A stretch of 61,860 bases of DNA from the NCBI RefSeq assembly GCF_034366625.1, contig NZ_JAXMIH010000017.1:1-61860 (forward strand), written 5' to 3'. The position numbers were made by a program, and so were the translations under genes. Below, piece after piece: positions 1-7,650 of the stretch. The first letter of the stretch is position 1, and each line of letters opens with the position of its first letter. The DNA is from Prosthecobacter sp. Lineage in GTDB: Bacteria > Verrucomicrobiota > Verrucomicrobiia > Verrucomicrobiales > Verrucomicrobiaceae. The notes under the pieces were generated by a model that was given only the letters and a program-made list of their open reading frames with translations, did no database searches and had not been told where the DNA came from.

Positions 1-546
1 GGCGGCGGGTTCATCGAGCAGAAGGAGCTTGGGCTTCGTGGCGAGAGCCCGCACGATCTCCAGGCGACGCTGATCGCCGTAGGGCAGGCTTTTGGCCTCT
101 TCATCGCGCATCTTGGCGAGGTCGAAGATGTCGAGCAGCTCCAGCACCTGCGTCTCGACCGCCTTTTCGGCATGGTGGAAGCCGATGCCACGCCACAGCG
201 CGCTGCGGATGCCGTGAAGGCGGTGCAACTGCGTGGCGGCACGCACGTTGTCAAAGACGGTCAACGAGCCGAAGAGACGGATGTTCTGGAACGTGCGGGC
301 GATACCGAGCTTGGTGAGGTCGTGCGGCTTCAGCCCAAGAATGTGCCGTTCATTGAAGTGAATCGCACCGGCGGTCGGCTGATAAACGCCGGTGATGAGG
401 TTGAAGGCGGTCGTCTTGCCCGCGCCATTGGGTCCGATGAGACCGACCAGTTCATTCGGATGAACGTGCAGGCTGAAGTCGCCAACAGCCGTCAGACCAC
501 CGAACTGGATGGTCGCTTTATCGAGCGTAAGCAGAGGCTTGCTCAT
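1..546 (-). CDS. livG: Branched-chain amino-acid ABC transporter ATP-binding protein, LivG-type (3' end outside window)
   Basis: This is the cytoplasmic ATPase of a LIV/HAAT-type importer, which powers uptake of branched-chain amino acids or related amides. The first 182 residues are visible. Walker A GPNGAGKT is at about residues 38-45, a LivG-style signature segment LPYGDQRRLEI lies near residue 155, and Walker B LLLLDEPAA is at the window edge. The ATG overlaps the livM stop as ATGA, implying translational coupling. It is the fourth gene of livJ-livH-livM-livG, and livF would be expected just outside the window. The substrate cannot be told from sequence, because urea or amide transporters share this architecture. 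Confidence 0.93.
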   Translation of the reverse strand, partial: MSKPLLTLDKATIQFGGLTAVGDFSLHVHPNELVGLIGPNGAGKTTAFNLITGVYQPTAGAIHFNERHILGLKPHDLTKLGIARTFQNIRLFGSLTVFDNVRAATQLHRLHGIRSALWRGIGFHHAEKAVETQVLELLDIFDLAKMRDEEAKSLPYGDQRRLEIVRALATKPKLLLLDEPAA

Positions 547-1481
547 ACTGCTGCGGCTCCTTTCTTCTTTTTCCCGAAGGTGAACAGCCCCTGCGGACGC
601 GCCATCATCAGACCAATGATGAGGAGCGAGTAAAGAATCATGCGGTAGTCCGCAAACTGCCGCAGCACCTCCGGCAACAGCGTGAGAAGAATCGCAGCGA
701 TGATGACTCCCGCCGTACGGCCCATGCCGCCGAGGATGACCATGACGACGATGTCGATCGACTTGAGAAAGTCGAAGCCTGTGGGCGAAAGGAACTGTTT
801 GTGATGGGCATACAACCCGCCCGCGACTCCCGCAAAGAACGCCCCAATGACGAACGCGGTGACCTTGTAGCGCACAGGATTGATGCCCATCGAACTTGCG
901 GCGACCTCGTCATCGTTCACCGCGATGAAGCCGCGCCCGTAGGTCGAGTTCACCAACGCGGCGACGACATAGATCGTGATGGCGGCAAGAGCGAAGGTCC
1001 AGCCGAGCGTCGTGTATTTCGGGATGCCTTTGAGCCCGCTCGCAGCTCCCACGCTCTCCATGTTTTGCACCACCACGCGGATGATCTCGCCGAAGCCAAG
1101 CGTGACGATGGCCAGGTAATCCCCCTTCAACCGCAGCGATGGAATGCCGACGCCGAGGCCGATGACAGCGGCCATGCAGCCACCAAGCACGAGCGCTGCC
1201 AGGAAAAGCAGCGGCTTGAGGCTGTCAGGCACCATCGGCGAACAAACCAGCGTCAGTTTGGCCGCAGAATAACCGCCCACGGCCATGAAACCGGCATGCC
1301 CAAGACTGAACTGACCTGTGTGGCCGTTGATGAGGTTCAAGCTCACCGCGAGGATGATGCTGATGCCACAATCAATCGCGATGCCGAGGTAGTAGCGGTT
1401 GAACTGCGCTGAAAAAAGCGAGACCAGCACCGCGAGCGCGATGCCTGCGATAAGCCAGCGTTTGGCGCCTTCGAGCTTCAT
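543..1481 (-). CDS. livM: Branched-chain amino-acid ABC transporter permease, LivM-type
   Basis: This is one of the two integral-membrane permease subunits of the importer. The 312-residue protein is almost entirely hydrophobic and carries the LivM hallmarks: GHAGFMAVGGYSAAKL near residues 60-75, and the cytoplasmic EAA-like loop around SSMGINPVRYKVTAFVIGA that contacts the ATPase. The Lys-rich C-terminus (KKKKG) is typical of an inside-facing tail. The gene begins inside the end of livH (ATGA overlap at 1478-1481) and ends inside the livG start codon, so the operon is tightly coupled. Confidence 0.94.
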   Translation of the reverse strand: MKLEGAKRWLIAGIALAVLVSLFSAQFNRYYLGIAIDCGISIILAVSLNLINGHTGQFSLGHAGFMAVGGYSAAKLTLVCSPMVPDSLKPLLFLAALVLGGCMAAVIGLGVGIPSLRLKGDYLAIVTLGFGEIIRVVVQNMESVGAASGLKGIPKYTTLGWTFALAAITIYVVAALVNSTYGRGFIAVNDDEVAASSMGINPVRYKVTAFVIGAFFAGVAGGLYAHHKQFLSPTGFDFLKSIDIVVMVILGGMGRTAGVIIAAILLTLLPEVLRQFADYRMILYSLLIIGLMMARPQGLFTFGKKKKGAAAV

Positions 1482-2389
1482 ACTTTTTCCACGGACGCTT
1501 TGCCGAGCAAGCCGGCGGGTTTGAACAGCAGGATCAAAATAAGGATCGCAAACGCGATGCCGTCACGATAGCTCGACAGGCCGGAGATGCCGCCTGCGAA
1601 TGTTTCGAGCAGGCCCAGCAGCAGGCCGCCAAGCGCCGCGCCCGGCAGATTGCCAATGCCGCCAAGCACCGCCGCGATGAAGGCGCGAATGCCTGGCTGC
1701 ACGCCCATGAGCGGCTCAATGCCCGGTGCTTTCAGCGCATAAAGAATGCCTGCAACCGCCGCGAGAGCGGAACCGAGGCCGAAAGTGAAGGCAATGATGC
1801 GATTGATGTTCACCCCCATGAGCGCCGCCGCCTGCTGGTTGAATGACACCGCCCGCATGGCCATGCCGCTCTTGGTTTTATGGACAATGAACCACATCCC
1901 GGCCAGCAGCAGCGCAGTGACGAAAACCACCACAAGATCATTGCTGCTCACCACCAGCCCTGCGAGATGGAAATCCGTGGCTGGCAGCAATGGTGGAAAT
2001 GGCTTCGTGTCCGCCCCAAACACCGCTTTGTGCTGGCAGGTGAACTCGATGAAGAGCGACACGCCGATGGCCGTGATCAGCACTGTGAGCTTCGGCCTGG
2101 AACGCAGCGGACGGTAAGCCAGAAACTCGATCAGCATGCCAATGCCCGCACAGATGAGCGCGGAGAGCAGCGTGACCAGCAACGCACCGGTGAGCGATGG
2201 CAGCGATATGATCGGCTCGATCGCCGGGGCGATGAAGAACGCCGCATACGCCCCCAGCATGAGCACATCACTGTGTGCGAAATTGATGAACCGCAGCACG
2301 CCATACACCATCGTGTAACCCAGCGCGATCAGCGCATAGATGGAACCCAGCGCGAGGCCGTTGATGAGTTGTTGGAGAAACCAGTCCAT
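1478..2389 (-). CDS. livH: Branched-chain amino-acid ABC transporter permease, LivH-type
   Basis: This is the partner permease of LivM. The 303-residue membrane protein opens with the LivH signature LINGLALGSIYALIALGYTM and contains the ATPase-contact loop FNQQAAALMGVNINRIIAFTF near residue 185. A late segment, FIAAVLGGIGNLPGAALGG, is also family-typical. It starts 21 nt after the binding-protein stop and overlaps livM by four bases. Length and motif order are normal for the family, and nothing appears truncated. Confidence 0.94.
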   Translation of the reverse strand: MDWFLQQLINGLALGSIYALIALGYTMVYGVLRFINFAHSDVLMLGAYAAFFIAPAIEPIISLPSLTGALLVTLLSALICAGIGMLIEFLAYRPLRSRPKLTVLITAIGVSLFIEFTCQHKAVFGADTKPFPPLLPATDFHLAGLVVSSNDLVVVFVTALLLAGMWFIVHKTKSGMAMRAVSFNQQAAALMGVNINRIIAFTFGLGSALAAVAGILYALKAPGIEPLMGVQPGIRAFIAAVLGGIGNLPGAALGGLLLGLLETFAGGISGLSSYRDGIAFAILILILLFKPAGLLGKASVEKV

Positions 2390-2410
2390 GCGGTCGAGAA
2401 GGTCGCGTGC

Positions 2411-3559
2411 TTATGGGCTGACAGTCTCGACGAATTTGAACGCGCCGCCTTTCACCTGCAGGATCACCGCCGACTTCACCGCATCGCGCTGGGCATTGAT
2501 GGTCATTTTGCCGGTCACAGCTTCGAACTCCTTCGTGGCAGCCAGAGCGTCGCGCAGTTTGGCTCCTTCGGTGCTGCCAGCACGGGTAATGCCGTCGGCG
2601 AGGAACTTGGCGGAGTCATAGCCGAGCGCGGCCATCGCATCAGGCACCTTGCCGTTGTAGCGCTTCTTATATGCTTCGACGAAAGCCGTCACCTTCGGCG
2701 AGGCGGCGTCCGCGGCGTAATGCGTGGAGAAATAATGGCCCTCGACCGCATCTCCGCCGATTTTCACCAGCGTGTCGCTTTCCCAGCCATCGCCACCGAT
2801 GAGCGGCACGTTCAGGCCGAGCTGCTTGGCCTGAATGCAGATGAGCGCCACATCCGTGTAATAACCTGGAACGAAAACAGCGTCCGGCGCGGCGGCCTTG
2901 ATCGCCGTGAGCTGGCCTTTGAAATCCTTGTCCCCACCATTGAAATCAAACTCGCCCACGATCTGTCCGCCGGCCTTCGTGAAGCCTTCCTTGAAAAATT
3001 TAGCCAATCCCTTGCTGTAGTCGCTCTTCACATCGGTGAAGACGGCCACCTTCTTCGCCTTCAGCGTGTTGGTGGCAAAGTTCGCCATCACCGTGCCTTG
3101 GAAGGGATCGATGAAGCAGACGCGGAAGATGTAGTCGCCCGTTTCCGTGACTTTGGGGTTGGTGGAGGCCGGGGAGATCATCGGGATGCCGTTCTGCTGG
3201 CAAATCGGCGCCGCTTCCAGCGAGCGACTCGATGCAACTTCGCCAAGGATGGCGATGGCACCATCCTTTGAGATGAGCTTGTTCACCACATTCGCCGGTT
3301 CACCCGCCTTCGATTGATCGTCCTCCGTTTTGAGTTCGAGTTTCTTGCCCAGCACCCCACCGGCGGCGTTGATCTCCTCGATGGCCAGTTGTGTGCCCTC
3401 GTGAGAGGAGATGCCAAAGGTGGCTTCCTTGCCTGTGAGCGAGGCGAATTCACCGACGAGGATGGTGTCACCACCACCGCCGCCTCCACAGCCGGTCAGA
3501 CCGGCGAGAGCAGAGACGAACATTCCGAGAACAATAAAATCACGTTTGAAGAGGTTCAT
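2411..3559 (-). CDS. livJ: Substrate-binding lipoprotein of the branched-chain amino-acid ABC transporter, LivJ-type
   Basis: This periplasmic-binding-fold lipoprotein captures the substrate for the LivHMG importer. The reading frame is open far upstream, but the start at 3559 was chosen because MNLFKRDF begins a signal peptide followed by the lipobox LTGC and a Gly-run linker. That gives a 382-residue precursor, the usual family size. Family segments include GEFASLTGKEATFGIS after the linker and PMISPASTNPKVTETG near residue 125. It is the first gene of the operon. Ligand preference (leucine, isoleucine, valine, amide or other) is not readable. Confidence 0.92.
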   Translation of the reverse strand: MNLFKRDFIVLGMFVSALAGLTGCGGGGGGDTILVGEFASLTGKEATFGISSHEGTQLAIEEINAAGGVLGKKLELKTEDDQSKAGEPANVVNKLISKDGAIAILGEVASSRSLEAAPICQQNGIPMISPASTNPKVTETGDYIFRVCFIDPFQGTVMANFATNTLKAKKVAVFTDVKSDYSKGLAKFFKEGFTKAGGQIVGEFDFNGGDKDFKGQLTAIKAAAPDAVFVPGYYTDVALICIQAKQLGLNVPLIGGDGWESDTLVKIGGDAVEGHYFSTHYAADAASPKVTAFVEAYKKRYNGKVPDAMAALGYDSAKFLADGITRAGSTEGAKLRDALAATKEFEAVTGKMTINAQRDAVKSAVILQVKGGAFKFVETVSP

Positions 3560-3706
3560 GGCGCGGAGGTTAGGCAACCACCGGCTCAGGAGCAAGAAAG
3601 AATTGCTGAACGAAACATTGTATTGATTTTCCCACGCTTCCTGCGGTGAGACGCATGATTCACCCGCTTGAATTTCATGCTGCGGACGGCGATGCATCGC
3701 CATTCC

Positions 3707-4465
3707 ATGCTGACCTCCCTTTCCGACCTCCCCCGGCGCAAAACCAGCGGCCCCAAGCTGGCCGTATTGACCGCCTACGACTACCCTACTGCCCGCATGC
3801 TCGATGACGCGGGTGTGGATCTCATTCTCGTCGGCGATTCCCTCGGCATGGTGGTGCTCGGACTGCCGGACACCACCGGCGTGACGATGGACATGATGAT
3901 CCACCACACCGCCGCCGTTTGCCGTGGCGTGAAACGCGCTCCCATCATCGCCGACATGCCCTTCGCCAGCTACCGCACGCCCGCAGAAGCACTGGCGAAT
4001 GCGCAACGCCTCATGGAAGCCGGTGCCAGCGCCGTGAAGCTCGAAGGCGGTGTCTCGATGAGACCGCAGATTCGTGCGATCATCGCCGCAGGCATTCCCT
4101 TCGTCGGCCACATCGGCATGCTGCCGCAGAGCGTGAAGGAGGAAGGCGGCTACAAGAAGAAAGGCAAGACCAGCGAGCAGATTGACCGCCTCATCGCCGA
4201 TGCGCAGGCTTTGGATGAAGCTGGAGCGGTCGCGATGGTGCTGGAAAGCATCGTTCCCGAGGTCGCAACGCAGATCACCGGCCTCGTCAAAGCCAGCACG
4301 ATTGGCATCGGTGCCGGTTCCGGCACGGATGGCCAAGTTTTGGTCACGCCCGACCTGCTGGGCAGCTTCCCGTGGTTCCGACCGCCGTTTGCCAAACCAC
4401 ACGCCGACGTCGCCGGTGAAACGCTACGTGCTGTAAACGAATACATCGCCGAAGTGCGTGGTTAG
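3707..4465 (+). CDS. panB: 3-methyl-2-oxobutanoate hydroxymethyltransferase
   Basis: This enzyme transfers a hydroxymethyl group from 5,10-methylenetetrahydrofolate to alpha-ketoisovalerate, making ketopantoate, the first committed step of pantothenate and coenzyme A synthesis. Family motifs are clear: LTAYDYPTARMLDDAGVD, LVGDSLGMVVLG with the metal-binding Asp, ADMPFASY, VKLEGG, GHIGMLPQSV and IGIGAGSGTDGQVLV. The start at 3707 gives 252 residues and a normal N-terminus. In-frame ATGs at 3692 and 3677 are possible and no strong ribosome site decides between them. It stands alone here, without panC or panD. Confidence 0.93.
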   Translation: MLTSLSDLPRRKTSGPKLAVLTAYDYPTARMLDDAGVDLILVGDSLGMVVLGLPDTTGVTMDMMIHHTAAVCRGVKRAPIIADMPFASYRTPAEALANAQRLMEAGASAVKLEGGVSMRPQIRAIIAAGIPFVGHIGMLPQSVKEEGGYKKKGKTSEQIDRLIADAQALDEAGAVAMVLESIVPEVATQITGLVKASTIGIGAGSGTDGQVLVTPDLLGSFPWFRPPFAKPHADVAGETLRAVNEYIAEVRG

Positions 4466-4531
4466 AATTCGTTTTGCCTCCAAAAGCAAAACTCGCGCCA
4501 CGACAGCCATGTGCGAAATTCCCATCACACC

Positions 4532-5830
4532 ATGCGCCCCAACCGCCTGCCAGTCCTGCTCTTTGCCACCGCCATCCTGTTGATGAGTGGTTCGGTGCTG
4601 TGGCTGGTCGTGGAAATGAATCGCGCCACTCCCGACACGGTGTCGATTCAATCCGCACCCAAGCCCAAGGAGTCGCGCGGCAATCTGGCCCCCTCGGTGA
4701 TGCCGCAAAGACTTTCCGAGGGTGTCGTTACCCCCGCACCCTCTCCGTCCGCACTTCCCGCCATCGCCACGCTCAATGTCCCCGGCTCTTTGCCAAATGA
4801 GGCGCTGCTCACCTTCCGCACGCCGGAGGCTCTCGCCGCGTTTCGTGATCGTGCGGCGGCGCTCGGACTCGAAGTGCTCGGCTACGATGCCAAACTACGC
4901 ACCGCCCGCGTCCGCTTTAGCGATACGTCCGCTCTGGAACGTGATCTCAACGAACACGCGGCCGATTACACCCATGTTGGACCGAATTACCTCGCCCGCA
5001 TCCCCGGCCTGCCTGCGCAAACCGACACCGCGAATGCGGGCGGACGCGAGCCCTTTCGCGGTCAGGGCCTTGATGCCATCGGTGCCGCAGGCAATCGCAG
5101 CGGCTGGGGCCAGGGCGTGACGGTAGCGGTCATTGATTCCGGCATCGCGGCTCACCCATCGCTCAAAGACGCGCAGATCACTCACATCGACCTCGTGAAC
5201 GACGGCAGCACCATGAACGGCCACGGCACCGCCATGGCCTCGCTCATCGCCGGCAATGACACCAGCGTCGGCGGCGTCGCTCCCGCCGCTAAACTGCTCG
5301 ACATACGAGTCGCCGACACGAACGGCGACAGCAACACCGCCCTGCTCTCCAGCGCCATCGTCAAAGCCACCGATCTCGGCGCCCGCGTCATCAACATCAG
5401 CCTCGGCAGTTCCGGTTCCTCGCCTGTGCTGGAAGAAGCCGTGCGCTACGCGCAAAGCCGCAACGTCGTCATCGTCGCTGCGGCTGGAAACGAGCAGCAA
5501 GCAGCCCTCTCCATGCCCGCCGGTCTCTCCGGCGTTCTTAGCGTCGGTGCCGTCGATGCCAACGGCACCCAGGCCTGGTTCTCCAACTCCGGCAACGGCC
5601 TCACCCTCGTCGCCCCCGGAGTCGGCATCGTCTCCGGCTATGCGGAAAACAAACTCGTCATCGGCAGCGGCACCTCGCAAGCTGCGGCCATCACGAGTGG
5701 CGCTGTCGCCTATCTGCTGGGGCGCGGCTACTACGGCCCGAACATTATTCCGCTGCTCACCCGTACCGCCAAACCGCTGGGTGCTCCGAATTCGGCGGTG
5801 GGCGCTGGATTGATCCAAGTCACGAAATAG
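4532..5830 (+). CDS. Membrane-anchored subtilisin-like serine protease (S8 family)
   Basis: This is a subtilase predicted to act outside the cytoplasmic membrane. One hydrophobic segment at about residues 5-28 acts as signal or anchor. A Pro/Ser-rich linker follows, then a small propeptide-like domain (about 85-160). The catalytic triad is visible: Asp202 in AVIDSGIA, His231 in NGHGTAMAS and Ser382 in GSGTSQAAA, with the oxyanion Asn in AAAGNEQ. The 432-residue length from the ATG at 4532 is normal, and an in-frame GTG lies seven codons upstream. Its stop overlaps the end of the convergent lnt gene by 11 bases. Substrate is unknown. Confidence 0.88.
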   Translation: MRPNRLPVLLFATAILLMSGSVLWLVVEMNRATPDTVSIQSAPKPKESRGNLAPSVMPQRLSEGVVTPAPSPSALPAIATLNVPGSLPNEALLTFRTPEALAAFRDRAAALGLEVLGYDAKLRTARVRFSDTSALERDLNEHAADYTHVGPNYLARIPGLPAQTDTANAGGREPFRGQGLDAIGAAGNRSGWGQGVTVAVIDSGIAAHPSLKDAQITHIDLVNDGSTMNGHGTAMASLIAGNDTSVGGVAPAAKLLDIRVADTNGDSNTALLSSAIVKATDLGARVINISLGSSGSSPVLEEAVRYAQSRNVVIVAAAGNEQQAALSMPAGLSGVLSVGAVDANGTQAWFSNSGNGLTLVAPGVGIVSGYAENKLVIGSGTSQAAAITSGAVAYLLGRGYYGPNIIPLLTRTAKPLGAPNSAVGAGLIQVTK

Positions 5831-7517
5831 ATTTGCGAGCCAACCGTGCTCGCAACCACATCACGGCGCAGATCAGCAGCATCGTCAGTGCAAACCAGTC
5901 GCCGAAGCGGGCATACAGCGTCATCACGGGATGACGCGGCACGTTTACCTCGCCCGGCAGCGTGCCTTCGAGGAAGGACGTGCCGGTTTCGGGATCGCTG
6001 AGACGTGAGATGATGCGGCCATGCGTGTCGATGAAACAGGTGACACCGGTATTCGTGGCACGCACCATCGGGCGGCGCAGTTCGATGGCGCGGAAGAGCG
6101 CGTTGGCCAGATGCACCTCGGTTTCCACGCTTTGCAGGAACCAGCCGTCGTTGCTGATGTTTACGATCATCTGCGGTGCCTCGCGCACAAATTTGCGCGC
6201 CACGCGGCCCACGGTGTCTTCAAAGCAGATCAACGGAATGAGCTGCACCTCCGGCGTCACCATCTGCAACGGTTCGGTACGCTCTCCGGGCGTGAAATCG
6301 CCGGGCAGCACGCCGCGCAGGAAGGAAAACGGCGGGATGTCGCGCAGCGGCAGGTATTCGCCGAAGGGAACGAGATGCACCTTGTGGTAATCCTGCCGGC
6401 TGGCGGCGTTGCCGTGAAACAAAACGGCGGACACATGACTCTTCCCATCATCACGCAGGATCTCCGTGCCGGTGAGCAGGTTGAATTCACCCGCATGCAG
6501 CAGATCATCGAAATACTTGGTGTGCCAGCCTTCCGGCAGTTGGTGGAACTTGTCGTTCAGATTCACCGGCAGCGCGCTTTCCGGCCAGATCACGAGATCG
6601 GTGGAGCTTTTTCCCTCCTTTGCAGTCGCATACATGCGGGTGAACTGATTGAGCCGCTCGTAGATGCTCTCGGCCAATCGTCCGGTCCAGGCATCCACCT
6701 GCGCCACGTTTGGCTGGATCAGCACCGTACGCACTTTGATGTCGTCTTTGCGAACTTCCGTCAGCTTCAGCATGCCATAACCGGCTGTGACGAGCATTAG
6801 CACCAAGGCCACGGTGAAATCCAAGCGCGTCTTGCACATCCCTTCCCCGCGATACGCAAACACGAGCCGCGTGAGCGTGTTCCAGGCCGTGCAGGCGGTG
6901 AACACCGGCAGGAACGACAAGCCCATCACGCCCACGAGATCCGCCGCCTGGATCAGCGGAAGATTGCGATGCATCGCCACGCCGAGACCGTTCCAGCCGA
7001 AACCGGTGAAGACCGTCGTGCTGCGCAGCCATTCACAGGCCACCCAAGCCGCCGCTGCGAGAAACGCGCAGATCAACGAGTGCAGCATGCTGCTCTGCCA
7101 TGAGTCTTTGGTAAGCGTCCGCACCTTCGGTCGTGCGAAGCGATGCGTGAACCAGGCCCACAGGCCGAAATACACCGCACAATACGCCGACAGCCCGATC
7201 ACCGCGCCAAAACCCATCAACTCCGCCCCCCAGCCCACCCACGAGTCATCCACCGCTCCACCGATCACGCGTGATGAATGCCGCACCCACCACAGATTCG
7301 GCAAGAAGAACGCCAGCCCGGCCAGATAGCCGCGCCAGAACGGTCGCGTCTTCACATCTTCCACATCCCGCCACGGCCACAGCACCGTGAGCAAGGGGAA
7401 GATCCACACCCAGACGGAGAGATTGGAATTCCAACCAGGAAACGCAAAGACCAGGACGCCACCGCTGAGCAGCGGGGCGAGGAGCATGAACAGGCGAAGT
7501 TTTTTCAGATCAGTCAC
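5820..7517 (-). CDS. lnt: Apolipoprotein N-acyltransferase
   Basis: Lnt adds the third acyl chain to the N-terminal cysteine of lipoproteins in the inner membrane. Several membrane segments fill the first half and a carbon-nitrogen hydrolase domain the second. The catalytic triad is present: Glu313 in VIWPESALP, Lys379 in YHKVHLVPFGEYLP and Cys431 in LICFEDT, followed by VNISNDGWF. A GTG start at 7517 was chosen because it begins just before the first membrane segment. Upstream in-frame codons would add a charged, atypical extension. At 565 residues it is slightly longer than the E. coli enzyme. The lipoproteins seen here (LivJ and the 56-residue protein at 54903) would be clients. Confidence 0.93.
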   Translation of the reverse strand: MTDLKKLRLFMLLAPLLSGGVLVFAFPGWNSNLSVWVWIFPLLTVLWPWRDVEDVKTRPFWRGYLAGLAFFLPNLWWVRHSSRVIGGAVDDSWVGWGAELMGFGAVIGLSAYCAVYFGLWAWFTHRFARPKVRTLTKDSWQSSMLHSLICAFLAAAAWVACEWLRSTTVFTGFGWNGLGVAMHRNLPLIQAADLVGVMGLSFLPVFTACTAWNTLTRLVFAYRGEGMCKTRLDFTVALVLMLVTAGYGMLKLTEVRKDDIKVRTVLIQPNVAQVDAWTGRLAESIYERLNQFTRMYATAKEGKSSTDLVIWPESALPVNLNDKFHQLPEGWHTKYFDDLLHAGEFNLLTGTEILRDDGKSHVSAVLFHGNAASRQDYHKVHLVPFGEYLPLRDIPPFSFLRGVLPGDFTPGERTEPLQMVTPEVQLIPLICFEDTVGRVARKFVREAPQMIVNISNDGWFLQSVETEVHLANALFRAIELRRPMVRATNTGVTCFIDTHGRIISRLSDPETGTSFLEGTLPGEVNVPRHPVMTLYARFGDWFALTMLLICAVMWLRARLARKSIS

Positions 7518-7650
7518 GGGCGCGGATGATGGCCTGCCCCGTTGATTGCACAACCGACATTCCTGACTGTGGCCGATTCTCCCCAAAAGATGTCCGCACT
7601 TCATTCTCGCCAAACCACGTTCTCTCCGGCGACACTCCCATCCACCGACC

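Noticed and set aside
1880..3271. 463-codon plus-strand frame across livH and livJ
   Set aside because: It is antisense to two well-supported genes, with composition typical of shadow frames.
3560..4402. Long upstream extension of the livJ reading frame opposite panB
   Set aside because: It has no signal peptide or family similarity, runs antisense to panB, and the lipoprotein signal begins at 3559.
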